Shown here one piece after another: positions 49,044 to 57,803 of a stretch of DNA of 64,000 nucleotides. The position numbers were made by a program, and so were the translations under genes. The notes under the pieces were generated by a model. It saw only the letters and a list, made by a program, of their open reading frames with translations, was not told the DNA's origin and made no database searches. Position 1 is the stretch's first letter. Each line of letters begins with the position of its first letter. This DNA is from Tabrizicola sp. (GTDB lineage Bacteria; Pseudomonadota; Alphaproteobacteria; Rhodobacterales; Rhodobacteraceae): the NCBI RefSeq assembly GCF_022842145.1, contig NZ_JALHQD010000008.1:62001-126000 (forward strand), read 5' to 3'.

Positions 49044-49885
49044 CCGCGCTTTGGCTGGCGATCGGGTTCTGGCTGGCGGCATGGGCGGTGAATGTCTGGC
49101 TGGCGGGAAGCCGTTTGTCCCGGACCGGACCCGGCCGTGCGCTGGTGCCGCTCCTTTTCGGCGCGACGGTGCTGGTGCTGTGGGAGGGGCTGGTGCGCGG
49201 CCTTGGCGTTGCCCCGGTGATCCTGCCTGCGCCCAGCGTCATTGCGGCAAAGATCGCGGTGGAACTGCCGACGCTTTGGCAAGACTTCGCCCAGACCATC
49301 CTGAAGGGAGCCATCCCCGGCTTCCTCATCGGGGCGGGCGCGGCGTTCCTGACCGCGATCGCCATAGACCGCTCGCCCTTCCTGCAACGCGGGCTTCTGC
49401 CCGTCGGCAACTTCGTGGCGGCGCTGCCCATCGTCGGCCTCGCCCCCATTCTGGTGATGTGGTTCGGATTCGACTGGCAGTCCAAGGCTGCCGTCGTCGT
49501 GGTCATGGTGTTCTTCCCGATCCTGGTGAACATGGTCGCGGGATTGCAGGCCAGCGAAAGGATGCAGCGCGACCTGATGGCAACCTGGGGCGCGTCCTAT
49601 TGGCAGGGCCTCTTCAAGCTGCGGCTTCCCGCCGCGATGCCATTCCTTTTCAACGGGCTGAAGATTGCATCGACACTGGCCCTGATCGGGGCCATCGTTG
49701 CCGAGTTTTTCGGCAGTCCGGTCTACGGCATGGGCTTCCGCATCTCGACCGAGGTGGGGCGGCTTGGCCTGGACATGGTTTGGGCCACGATTGCGGTCGC
49801 GGCTCTGGCGGGGTCGGCCTTCTACGGGCTGATCACGCTGATCGAACGGGGGGTGACGTTCTGGCACCCGTCGCAACGGCATTAA
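49040..49885 (+). CDS. ABC transporter permease 2, NitT/TauT type
   Basis: This 281-residue permease has the same family fold as the preceding one, with the EAA-like loop LMATWGASYWQGLFKLRLPA and membrane segments such as LPVGNFVAALPIVGLAPILV. The two permeases presumably make a heterodimer. The ATG overlaps the stop of permease 1 (ATGA). The open frame extends 33 codons leftward but this is not needed. Confidence 0.92.
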   Translation: MTALWLAIGFWLAAWAVNVWLAGSRLSRTGPGRALVPLLFGATVLVLWEGLVRGLGVAPVILPAPSVIAAKIAVELPTLWQDFAQTILKGAIPGFLIGAGAAFLTAIAIDRSPFLQRGLLPVGNFVAALPIVGLAPILVMWFGFDWQSKAAVVVVMVFFPILVNMVAGLQASERMQRDLMATWGASYWQGLFKLRLPAAMPFLFNGLKIASTLALIGAIVAEFFGSPVYGMGFRISTEVGRLGLDMVWATIAVAALAGSAFYGLITLIERGVTFWHPSQRH

Positions 49886-49922
49886 CAGAGGCCCAAAACG
49901 GGCTCAACACGGGAGTATGAAG

Positions 49923-50903
49923 ATGAAGAAACTGATCACGGCGGCCTTCCTTGCGGCGGTGGCGTCGCAAGCCAGCGCCGAAGATGTGAAGCTGCAGCTG
50001 AAATGGGTCACCCAGGCGCAGTTCGCGGGCTACTACGTCGCCCAGGCCAAGGGCTTTTACGAAGAAGAGGGCCTGAACGTCACCATCCTGCCGGGCGGCC
50101 CGGACATCGCCCCGACCCAGGTGATCGCGGGCGGCGGCGCCGACGTGATCGTGGAATGGATGCCGGCTGCCCTTGCCGCGCGCGAAAAGGGCCTGCCCCT
50201 GGTGAACATCGCCCAGCCGTTTGCCTCCTCGGGCATGATGCTGACCTGCCTGAAGGAAAGCGGGATCACCTCGCCGACCGATTTCGCAGACAAGACGCTC
50301 GGCGTCTGGTTCTTCGGCAACGAATACCCGTTCCTGTCCTGGATGTCTCAGCTTGGTCTTGCGACCGACGGCTCGGCCGGTGGCGTCACGGTGCTGAAGC
50401 AGGGCTTCAACGTCGATCCCCTCCTGCAGAAGCAGGCGGCCTGCATCTCGACCATGACCTACAACGAATACTGGCAGGTCATCGACGCCGGGATCACCGA
50501 GGACCAGCTGGTGACCTTCAAGTATGAAGATCAGGGCGTCGCGACGCTGGAAGACGGGCTTTACGTGCTGGAGGACAAGCTGGCCGACCCGGCCTTCCAG
50601 GAGACGATGGTCAAGTTCGTCCGCGCGTCGATGAAGGGCTGGAAGTACGCCGAGGCGAACTCGGACGAAGCGGCGATGATCGTGCTGGAGAACGACCAGA
50701 CCGGCGCGCAGACCGAGAACCACCAGAAGCGCATGATGGGCGAGATCGCCAAGCTGACCGCGGGCTCGAACGGTGCGCTGGACGTGGCCGCCGCCGAGCG
50801 GACCGTGGCTTCGCTGATGTCAGGCGGGTCGGACCCGGTGATCACCAAGGCACCGGAAGGCGCCTGGACCTCCGCGATCACCGACAAGGCGCTGGCGCAG
50901 TAA
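49923..50903 (+). CDS. ABC transporter substrate-binding protein, NMT1/THI5-like
   Basis: This 326-residue periplasmic binding protein belongs to the NMT1/THI5-like group, some of which bind pyrimidine or riboflavin-type compounds. Its signal peptide (KKLITAAFLAAVASQASA) and QLKWVTQAQFAGYYVAQAKG are diagnostic, followed by GLNVTILPGGPDIAPTQVIA. The ATG at 49923 has GGGAG seven bases upstream; an in-frame ATG at 49917 lies too near it. A good terminator follows. Ligand is not proven; the linked enzymes suggest a pyrimidine or hydantoin. Confidence 0.92.
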   Translation: MKKLITAAFLAAVASQASAEDVKLQLKWVTQAQFAGYYVAQAKGFYEEEGLNVTILPGGPDIAPTQVIAGGGADVIVEWMPAALAAREKGLPLVNIAQPFASSGMMLTCLKESGITSPTDFADKTLGVWFFGNEYPFLSWMSQLGLATDGSAGGVTVLKQGFNVDPLLQKQAACISTMTYNEYWQVIDAGITEDQLVTFKYEDQGVATLEDGLYVLEDKLADPAFQETMVKFVRASMKGWKYAEANSDEAAMIVLENDQTGAQTENHQKRMMGEIAKLTAGSNGALDVAAAERTVASLMSGGSDPVITKAPEGAWTSAITDKALAQ

Positions 50904-50925
50904 TTCGCTAGACTTGTCTGAATTG

Positions 50926-50962
50926 GGCGGGCGCGGCCACGGGTCGCGCCCGCCTTTTCTTT
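50926..50962 (+). terminator. Terminator of the ABC transporter operon
   Basis: GGCGGGCGCG at 50926-50935 and CGCGCCCGCC at 50945-50954 pair perfectly around a nine-base loop and are followed by TTTTCTTT, about 23 bases after the binding-protein stop. A textbook rho-independent terminator, closing the pyrimidine region. Confidence 0.85.
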
Positions 50963-51002
50963 ACGATGTCCGTCCATCGTGGGTCCCGGAAGGGGAACGG
51001 TG

Positions 51003-51386
51003 ATGGGTTGGCTGGTTACGGGGCTTGTCGCTGTCGCTGCGGCGCTGATGGCGACGGTGTGGTGGCAGGGTTCGGCCGCGCCCTCCGGGCTTCTGCACGG
51101 CGCGACCTCGGCGGCTGGAGAGGCGGCCTATTGCCTTGCGGTGGCCGAACGGATTTCCGAGATCACCAGGGGCCAGGGCGATCCCCGGCTGGAACGGCAC
51201 CTGGATGAGCAGATCGATCTCTGGCGCCTGCGCGCCGGTCATCAGCCCGGCTTGGGTCGGGCGGCTTTGGCCCGAGACAGTGCCGCCCCCGGCGTGAACG
51301 AAGGCGCTTATCTGCATGTGGCCGTGCAGGACTGCGCGATGCGGGCGATCAAATTCTACGGCCACCGCTTCGACGGCTTCGACTGA
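51003..51386 (+). CDS. Hypothetical protein with one N-terminal membrane helix
   Basis: This 127-residue protein has a strong N-terminal hydrophobic segment (MGWLVTGLVAVAAALMATVW) and a soluble remainder with a helical pattern (ERISEITRGQGDPRLERHLD). It has two Cys (AYCLAV and QDCAMR), which could pair if periplasmic. I do not recognise a family. The ATG at 51003 is chosen with AGGGGAACGG upstream; an earlier GTG is possible. It precedes the XRE regulator by 72 bases, same strand. Confidence 0.6.
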   Translation: MGWLVTGLVAVAAALMATVWWQGSAAPSGLLHGATSAAGEAAYCLAVAERISEITRGQGDPRLERHLDEQIDLWRLRAGHQPGLGRAALARDSAAPGVNEGAYLHVAVQDCAMRAIKFYGHRFDGFD

Positions 51387-51458
51387 TCCGGCAGCCGATT
51401 GACAAGCTCCTGTAAATCGGACCACATCCAGTCAATTCCTTTTCCAGGCCGTGTCGCC

Positions 51459-52748
51459 ATGCCGATATCTGCGCTTACCGGGACCAAGCTGCGGGATCGT
51501 CGTCTGGCGGCGGGTCTGCGGCAATCGGACGTGGCCCTCCGGGCGGGAATCTCGGCCTCCTATCTCAATCTGATCGAACACAATCGCCGCAAGGTCACGC
51601 CCGAGGTGATGGAGCGGCTGGCCGACGCCTTGCAGATCGACCGCGCCGCGCTGGCCGAAGGGCGCGAGGTAGCGCTGGTCGAGGATCTGCGCGCCGCCGC
51701 CGCGCGGGGCGGTGCCGTGGGCGAAGGCGGGGCCGAGGTTGAGCGGGTCGAGGATTTCGTCGACCGGTTCCCGGGTTGGGCGGCACTGATCGCATCGCTG
51801 GACACGCGGGGCAGGGCGCTGGAACGGGCGGTCGAGGCGATGAATGACCGCATGACGCACGACCCCCATCTGTCGCAGTCGCTGCACGAACTCTTGTCCT
51901 CGCTGTCCGCGGTCCGGGCCACGGCGGCGATCCTGGCCGAGACGCCGGACCTGGAACCCGACTGGGCCGCCCGTTTCCACCGCAACCTGCACCAGGACAG
52001 CGAGCGGCTGGCGGCCGGGGCCGAAGCTCTGGTCGGTTTTCTGGACGCCGGACAGGGGATCGACGAGCAGGGCATCGCCGCCCCGCAGGAAGAGGTGGAG
52101 GATTGGCTGCGCGGCCGGTCCTGGCGGATCTCGGACGCTGATCTGGAGACCGGGTTGGAGGCGGAGATTGCGGCTCTCGCCTCGACCGCGGCGCGCAGCC
52201 TTGCGCGGGCTCATCTCGCGCAGGTCCGGACGGATGCAGCACGTCTTCCCGAAGCCGCCTGCCTTGCGGCACTGGAGGAACTGGGGCCGGACCCGTTCCT
52301 GCTGGCCGACCGCTTCGCCTGTTCGCCGCTGGTGGTCATGCGGCGACTGGCGGAGGTGCCCGGACTTGCGGCGGGGCTCGTCAGTTGCGATGGCTCGGGC
52401 ACGCTGACCTTCCGCAAACCCGCAACCGGCTTTCCGCTGCCGCGGTTCGGGGCGGCCTGCCCGCTCTGGCCGCTTTACGCGGCACTTGGCCGACCGATGC
52501 AACCCTTCGAGGCAAGGGTCCAGATGGCCGGCCAAAGCGACCGCCGCCACCGGGCGATCGCCTGGTCGGAAAGCCGTCATCCGCAGGGCTTGCGCGGGCC
52601 CGAACTGCGCGAGGCGGCCATGCTGATCCTGCCGGATGATGGGTTGGGGCCGGTTCTCACCGTCGGATCAAGCTGCCGGGTCTGCGCACGTGGCGACTGT
52701 CCGGCGCGACGCGAGCCGTCGATCCTGGCCGCCGAAGGGGTCGGCTGA
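51459..52748 (+). CDS. XRE-family regulator with ScfR/DUF2083-type C-terminal domain
   Basis: This 429-residue regulator has an N-terminal XRE helix-turn-helix (GTKLRDRRLAAGLRQSDVAL, then AGISASYLNLIEHNRRKVTP). The C-terminal part resembles DUF2083/short-chain fatty acyl-CoA regulators (CPLWPLYAALGRPMQPF), ending with a Cys cluster (CRVCARGDCPARREP). Relatives (RamB, PccR, ScfR) sense short-chain acyl-CoA and switch propionate or glyoxylate genes. The ATG at 51459 is preferred; the frame extends further left. No metabolic target lies next to it. Confidence 0.85.
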   Translation: MPISALTGTKLRDRRLAAGLRQSDVALRAGISASYLNLIEHNRRKVTPEVMERLADALQIDRAALAEGREVALVEDLRAAAARGGAVGEGGAEVERVEDFVDRFPGWAALIASLDTRGRALERAVEAMNDRMTHDPHLSQSLHELLSSLSAVRATAAILAETPDLEPDWAARFHRNLHQDSERLAAGAEALVGFLDAGQGIDEQGIAAPQEEVEDWLRGRSWRISDADLETGLEAEIAALASTAARSLARAHLAQVRTDAARLPEAACLAALEELGPDPFLLADRFACSPLVVMRRLAEVPGLAAGLVSCDGSGTLTFRKPATGFPLPRFGAACPLWPLYAALGRPMQPFEARVQMAGQSDRRHRAIAWSESRHPQGLRGPELREAAMLILPDDGLGPVLTVGSSCRVCARGDCPARREPSILAAEGVG

Positions 52749-52878
52749 CCGCCGCTAAGCTCACTGGCCCCGGTTCAGCTCCCTAAGGATACAGAACCAG
52801 TGCCCGCAAGGCTTTGACAGGCGGGCTCCTTCTGCCGATAGTGGGGCAGGGCGGCTGCAGACCGCCCGGGGGGAACCA

Positions 52879-53256
52879 TTGGCACAGCATGTCCTGCTGA
52901 TCGAGGACGAACCGAACATCGCCGAGGCGATCCGGTTCCTTCTGACCCGCGATGGCCTTCGGGTCAGTCACGCCGCCGAGGGCGCTTCGGCGCTGTCCAT
53001 GCTGCGGCAGGACCCGCCCGACCTGGTGATCCTGGACCACATGCTGCCGGGCATGTCGGGGTTGGAGATACTGACGGCCCTGCGCGCTGATCCGAGCAAC
53101 TGCAATCTTCCGGTGATGATGCTGACCGCGCGCGGCCGCGACCGCGAGATGGCCGAGCAGGCCGGCGCTGACCGGTTCATGACGAAGCCCTTTTCCAACG
53201 CTGAAATCCTGGCCGAGGTGCGGGCCATGCTGGGACGAGGCTCGGCCCCAGGATGA
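52879..53256 (+). CDS. Receiver-only response regulator
   Basis: This 125-residue CheY-like receiver has the acidic pair LLIEDEPN, phosphoacceptor Asp in DLVILDHMLPGMSG, Thr in MMLTARG and Lys in FMTKPFSN, all intact. There is no output domain. It starts with a TTG after GGGGGGA and overlaps the start of the next small gene, which is followed by a symporter-type kinase, so it is likely the partner or a phosphate sink of that kinase. Confidence 0.9.
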   Translation: MAQHVLLIEDEPNIAEAIRFLLTRDGLRVSHAAEGASALSMLRQDPPDLVILDHMLPGMSGLEILTALRADPSNCNLPVMMLTARGRDREMAEQAGADRFMTKPFSNAEILAEVRAMLGRGSAPG

Positions 53257-53522
53257 AGCAGCCAAGGCGCCCCCTCTTCCTGGCGCGCGCACCCTATCGC
53301 AGGCGGCGCTTGCGCGATGCGGCGCGGCTCTTGCCGATCGTCGGGGCGTTCCTGCTGCTTCTGCCGCTGCTCTGGGCCCGGGAAGCGCGCCTATCGCTGA
53401 CCTCGGCCGACGTGATCTACTTCTTTCTCGTCTGGCTGGGGCTGATCGGCCTGGCCGCCGCCCTGGCCCCCGGTCTGCGCGGCGGGGACGGTGGGGACGG
53501 CGCGGACGACGAGGAGGACTGA
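53253..53522 (+). CDS. Small two-helix membrane protein
   Basis: This 89-residue protein has a basic N-terminus (about 25 residues with many Arg), two hydrophobic helices (LLPIVGAFLLLLPLLWA and VIYFFLVWLGLIGLAAAL) and an acidic tail of Asp/Glu/Gly. The ATG overlaps the receiver gene stop (ATGA), and the kinase gene follows one base beyond its own stop. Its position between regulator and SSS kinase is typical of the small membrane protein next to CbrA-like or acetate-permease-linked kinases, e.g. DUF485-like or DUF4212-like; I cannot fix the family. Confidence 0.7.
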   Translation: MKQPRRPLFLARAPYRRRRLRDAARLLPIVGAFLLLLPLLWAREARLSLTSADVIYFFLVWLGLIGLAAALAPGLRGGDGGDGADDEED

Positions 53523-53523
53523 G

Positions 53524-56208
53524 GTGCCGTTCAACCTTCTGGTCCTGTCTTGCGTGCTTTATGCCGCTTTCCTTTTCGCCGTGGCCTTCGTGGTCGAACG
53601 CCGGGCTGCCCGTGGACGACTGGGCTGGCTGCGCTCACCTGTCGTCTACACGCTGTCGCTGTCGATCTATTGCACGGCCTGGACCTTCTACGGCGCGGTC
53701 GGCTACGCCGCACGGTCCGGGTTGGAGTTTCTGACGATCTACTTCGGTCCGACACTGGTCTTCATCGGCTGGTGGTGGCTTTTGCGCAAGCTGGTGCGGA
53801 TCGGACGGCGGTACCACGTCACCTCGCTGGCCGACCTGATCTCGTCGCGCTACGGCAAATCGAACATGCTGGGCGTTATCGTGACGGTGATCGCGGTCGT
53901 GGCAGCCACGCCCTATATCGCGCTCCAGCTGCAGTCGATGGTGCTGTCCTTTGGCGTCTTCGCCAGTGCCGAACCCGACGGCTCGCGCCCGCTGGACCCC
54001 GACCAGATCGCAGTCTGGGTCGCGGTCGGGCTTGCGTTCTTCACCATCCTGTTTGGCACACGCAATCTGGATGCCCGAGAACAGCACCACGGTATCGTCA
54101 CCGCCATCGCGGTCGAGGCGGTGGTCAAGCTGGTGGCGCTTCTGGCGGTGGGGTCCTTCGTGGTCTGGGGAATTGCCGGGGGCGTGGGCGATGTCATCGC
54201 GCGCATCGATGCCGCGGACCTCTCGGCCTGGCAGGTGCAGCCGGGGCGCTGGACCGGGCTTATCTTCCTGTCGGCCGCCGCGGTGATCTGCCTGCCGCGG
54301 ATGTTCCAGGTCCTGGTGGTCGAGAACGAGGACGAGGGCCACCTCGCGCGGGCAAGCTGGGCCTTCCCGCTGTACCTGATGGCGATGAGCCTCTTCATCG
54401 TGCCCATCGCCGTGGTCGGGCTGGACCGCCTGCCCGAGGGCTCGAACCCGGACATGTTCGTCCTCACCCTGCCTCTGGCCGAAGGTCAGGCGGGGTTAGC
54501 GATGCTGGCCTTCCTGGGCGGCTTTTCCTCGGCCACCTCGATGGTGATCGTCGAAGCGATAGCGCTTGCCACCATGATCTCGAACCACGTGGTCATCCCG
54601 CTTTGGTTGCGGCTGCGCCCGGGTGCTGCGGCCGAGGATGACCTGCGGTCGGTCGTGCTGAACGCCCGGCGCCTAGCCATCGCGGCAGTGCTGGCGATGG
54701 GCTACGCCTACTATCATGTCTCGGGCGGCTCGGCTGCGCTGGCCACGATAGGGCTGATCGCCTTCCTGGGCGTCGCGCAGGTGCTGCCGGCCTTGCTGGG
54801 TGGTATCTTCTGGCGCGGCGCGACCCGGACCGGGGCGGTCCTGGGCCTGCTGACCGGTCTGACTGTCTGGGCCTATACCTCGTACCTGCCGTCCTTCGGT
54901 CCCGGAGCCGTGCTGCCGCAAGCCATCTTCACCGAGGGGCTTTTCGGCCTTGATTGGCTGCGACCCCATGCTCTTTTTGGCACTCAGGCGATGGACCCGA
55001 TCACCCATGCGCTGTTCTGGTCGATGGCGCTGAACGTGCTGGCTTTCTGCCTGGGTTCCCTTTTCACCTTTCCCGGCCCGGTGGAACGCCTGCAAGGCGC
55101 GGCCTTCGTCAATGTCTTCGAAGGTGCCGTCGGGCCGCAACGCTGGGCCCGTGGCCAGGTCGATCCCGAGGCGCTTCTGGGCATGGCGCAGCGCATCCTG
55201 GGCGAAGAGTCGGCACTGAGCCTGTTCCAAAGCGCCGCGCGCGCGCAAGGCAAGGACGGTTTCCTGCCGGATCCGACACCGAACTTCCTTGATCAGCTGG
55301 AAACCCGCCTTTCGGGCTCGGTCGGGGCGGCGACGGCGCACGCGATGATCAGCCAGCTGGTGGGCCGCGCCACGGTGACGGTCGAGGACCTGATGGCGGT
55401 GGCCTCGGAATCGGCGCAGATCCTGGAGTATTCCGCCCAGCTTGAGGCGCGCGAGGCGGAACTGACCCGCACTGCCGGGGCGCTGCGCGAGGCGAACGAA
55501 AAGCTGACCCAGCTTTCGCTGCAGAAGGACGCCTTCCTCAGCCAGATCAGTCACGAGCTGCGCACGCCGATGACCTCGATCCGCGCTTTCTCCGAGATCC
55601 TGACCGAAGGCGACTTGGCTCCGGAACTGGTCATACGCTATGGCAAGATCATCCACGATGAAGCCAAGCGTCTGACGCGGCTTCTGGACGACCTTCTGGA
55701 CCTGTCGGTGCTGGAAAACGGCTCGGTACAGCTGAATCTGGGCCTCGCCAGCCTGCAGGGCATGATCGACACCGCTCTGATCGCGGCGCGCCAGACCCGG
55801 CCGGACCGCGAGTTTCTGGTGGTGCGCGACCTGCCGTCCGAGGCGATGTACCTCAAGACCGATGCCGACCGGTTGACCCAGGTCTTCATCAACCTGATCT
55901 CGAACGCGCGGAAATACTGCGACGCGACCCGGCCCGAGCTGCGGATCGTGGTCCGGCAGCGGTCGGGGCGGGTCACGGTCGACTTCATCGACAACGGCAA
56001 GGGCATTCCGAAGGAAAGCCAGACACTGATCTTCGAGAAGTTCGCGCGCCTGACCGATGCCAACCGCGCGGGTGGCGCGGGGCTGGGCCTGGCGATCTGC
56101 CGCGAGATCATGACCAACCTCGGCGGCTCGGTCGCCTATCTGCCGGGCCAGAAGGGGGCTGCGTTCCGGGTGACGGTGCCCCTGCGGCTGGAACGGATGG
56201 CAGCGTGA
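53524..56208 (+). CDS. Sensor histidine kinase with solute:sodium symporter domain (CbrA-like)
   Basis: This 894-residue protein has an N-terminal SSS/PutP-type domain (about residues 1-570, some 13 helices; e.g. SRYGKSNMLGVIVTVIAVVA and GGFSSATSMVIVEAIALAT), then a linker, a coiled segment and the kinase core. H-box FLSQISHELRTPMTSIRA, N-box LISNARKY, G1 DNGKGIP and G2 GGAGLGLAI are intact. The symporter part probably senses or transports a solute and couples it to signalling, as CbrA does in Pseudomonas. GTG start at 53524 after GAGGACTGAG; three genes 52879-56208 form one unit. The ligand is unknown. Confidence 0.92.
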   Translation: MPFNLLVLSCVLYAAFLFAVAFVVERRAARGRLGWLRSPVVYTLSLSIYCTAWTFYGAVGYAARSGLEFLTIYFGPTLVFIGWWWLLRKLVRIGRRYHVTSLADLISSRYGKSNMLGVIVTVIAVVAATPYIALQLQSMVLSFGVFASAEPDGSRPLDPDQIAVWVAVGLAFFTILFGTRNLDAREQHHGIVTAIAVEAVVKLVALLAVGSFVVWGIAGGVGDVIARIDAADLSAWQVQPGRWTGLIFLSAAAVICLPRMFQVLVVENEDEGHLARASWAFPLYLMAMSLFIVPIAVVGLDRLPEGSNPDMFVLTLPLAEGQAGLAMLAFLGGFSSATSMVIVEAIALATMISNHVVIPLWLRLRPGAAAEDDLRSVVLNARRLAIAAVLAMGYAYYHVSGGSAALATIGLIAFLGVAQVLPALLGGIFWRGATRTGAVLGLLTGLTVWAYTSYLPSFGPGAVLPQAIFTEGLFGLDWLRPHALFGTQAMDPITHALFWSMALNVLAFCLGSLFTFPGPVERLQGAAFVNVFEGAVGPQRWARGQVDPEALLGMAQRILGEESALSLFQSAARAQGKDGFLPDPTPNFLDQLETRLSGSVGAATAHAMISQLVGRATVTVEDLMAVASESAQILEYSAQLEAREAELTRTAGALREANEKLTQLSLQKDAFLSQISHELRTPMTSIRAFSEILTEGDLAPELVIRYGKIIHDEAKRLTRLLDDLLDLSVLENGSVQLNLGLASLQGMIDTALIAARQTRPDREFLVVRDLPSEAMYLKTDADRLTQVFINLISNARKYCDATRPELRIVVRQRSGRVTVDFIDNGKGIPKESQTLIFEKFARLTDANRAGGAGLGLAICREIMTNLGGSVAYLPGQKGAAFRVTVPLRLERMAA

Positions 56209-56276
56209 CTCCGGCATCGTTTAACCCTTTGTAAGGGAAGACTGCGCTACGGTGGCGGGCGAGGGACAGGGCCGCC

Positions 56277-57236
56277 ATGACTGACGTGATCCGCCGCAAG
56301 ATCGACCGTGCCCGCCCGACCCAGGCGGAAGGGGCTCCCGGCGCGGACCGGGGCTGGCGGCTGGCGCTTGCGCGGGCGGCGCGGGACGCGATGGGGCTGG
56401 ACCTTGAATTTCGCAGTCTGACCATTGCCCGGCTGACGCTGGCGGAAATCCTGGACCTGGCGCCGGACCTGGCGTTGCTTGCCCTTCTGGACGGGCCGCG
56501 CGGTGGGCTTGGGGTCATCATGCTGGCACCGGCAGTCACGGCAGCCTTCATCGAAAAGCAGACGCTTGGTCGGCTTGGGTCGCAGGTGCCGCCCCCACGG
56601 AAGGCCAGCCGGATCGACGCCGCGATGGTCGCCGGGGTGATCGACCGCGCGCTGGTCGGGCTCGATGAAACCCTGGCGGAAGAGGCGGACTTCAGCTGGG
56701 CCGGGGGCTTCCGCTACGCCAGCTACCTTGAAGATGCGCGTCCTCTCGGCCTCCTGCTGGAAGAAGACGCCTACCGCGTGCTGTCCGCCGAGGTGGCGCT
56801 GGGAACCGACGGGCGCGCCGGGCGGGTGCTGCTGGTGCTGCCTGCAATCGGTCGGGGTGAAGCCCCCGCCATTCCCGAGACCGATGCAGACGTCGAGGCG
56901 CCGCATTTCACCGCCGCCCTTTCGGCGCAGGTGATGCACGCCGATTGCCGGCTGGACGCGGTCATCGGTCGCCTGACGCTTCCGCTGCGGCAGATCATGT
57001 CGCTTCAGGTGGGTGAAACTCTGGTCCTGACCACGGCGGCACTGGACGCGATCTCGGTCGAGACGATCGACGGGCAGCGCGTCGCAGGGGCCCGGCTCGG
57101 CCAGCACCGCGGGATGCGCGCATTGAAACTGAACGAGGCGGTCACCACTCCGTCTGCAGCATCGTCCACTCTGCGACCAGCCCTGCCTGTCGCTGCGGCC
57201 GAAGCGCCGCCCCCCGCGCTGCGCGCGGCAGGCTAG
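56277..57236 (+). CDS. FliM/FliN-family flagellar motor C-terminal domain protein
   Basis: This 319-residue protein shows a FliM-like plan without a clear CheY-binding N-terminus: a middle part (residues about 30-190) and a C-terminal SpoA domain (HADCRLDAVIGRLTLPLRQI, MSLQVGETLVLTTAALDAIS). The middle part carries the LALLALLDGPRGG and AFIEKQTLGRLGS segments. The final 50 residues are Ala/Pro-rich. It would sit at the flagellar switch or type III secretion base, but no other flagellar gene is nearby, so it is an orphan that may serve a distinct motor or secretion system. ATG at 56277. Confidence 0.78.
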   Translation: MTDVIRRKIDRARPTQAEGAPGADRGWRLALARAARDAMGLDLEFRSLTIARLTLAEILDLAPDLALLALLDGPRGGLGVIMLAPAVTAAFIEKQTLGRLGSQVPPPRKASRIDAAMVAGVIDRALVGLDETLAEEADFSWAGGFRYASYLEDARPLGLLLEEDAYRVLSAEVALGTDGRAGRVLLVLPAIGRGEAPAIPETDADVEAPHFTAALSAQVMHADCRLDAVIGRLTLPLRQIMSLQVGETLVLTTAALDAISVETIDGQRVAGARLGQHRGMRALKLNEAVTTPSAASSTLRPALPVAAAEAPPPALRAAG

Positions 57237-57658
57237 CCGCGGGCCAACGCCTCGATCTGCGGTCGTAGATGTTCCAGCTGATAGCCGAACCGCGCCGGAA
57301 GACCGATCAGTTCGTCCGGTGAAAGCTTGCCGGCATTGGCCAGCGCCCAGACGATCGACGACCGGTTTCCGCTGGCACAATAGGCAAAGACCGGACCGGT
57401 GGAGGCCGCAACGGCCGCACCTTGGGCGGTCACGTTCGCCATCGTCAGCGCGCCACCGACAACCGGATTCAGAACGAAGGTCAGTCCCAGCGCCTCGGCT
57501 GCGGTCCGCATGGCGTCGGCGTGCAGATGTGGCGGAATTTCGCCATCGGGGCGATTGTCGATCACGGTCACATAGCCCGCCGCCTTGATCGCGGGCAGGT
57601 CGCCCGGCTCGATCTGGGGCGATACGGCATAGTCGGGGGTGATCGCGCGGATATCCAT
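57233..57658 (-). CDS. TIGR01244/DUF442 family phosphatase-like (sulfurtransferase-annotated) protein
   Basis: This 141-residue protein belongs to the DUF442 (BLH, beta-lactamase hydrolase-like) family, related to tyrosine phosphatases and often labelled sulfurtransferase. It has the P-loop-like CASGNRSSIVWALA (Cys-x5-Arg type) and IDNRPDGEIPPHLHADAM. Members act with ETHE1-like sulfur dioxygenases in sulfide handling in some bacteria; no such partner is present here. The ATG at 57658 is chosen over a longer frame. It overlaps the FliM-like stop by four bases. Confidence 0.82.
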   Translation of the reverse strand: MDIRAITPDYAVSPQIEPGDLPAIKAAGYVTVIDNRPDGEIPPHLHADAMRTAAEALGLTFVLNPVVGGALTMANVTAQGAAVAASTGPVFAYCASGNRSSIVWALANAGKLSPDELIGLPARFGYQLEHLRPQIEALARG

Positions 57659-57803
57659 CTGTCTCTCCACTTCAGCGCCGGGCGCAGGACGAAATCGGAC
57701 CGACCATAGCCAGCTTGGGCGCAAAGCGCAAAGCCCGTTGACTTGGGTCAAAGCGCCCAGGTCCGCACCCGCCTAGACTCGACCGTGAAAGAGGAGGGAT
57801 CCG

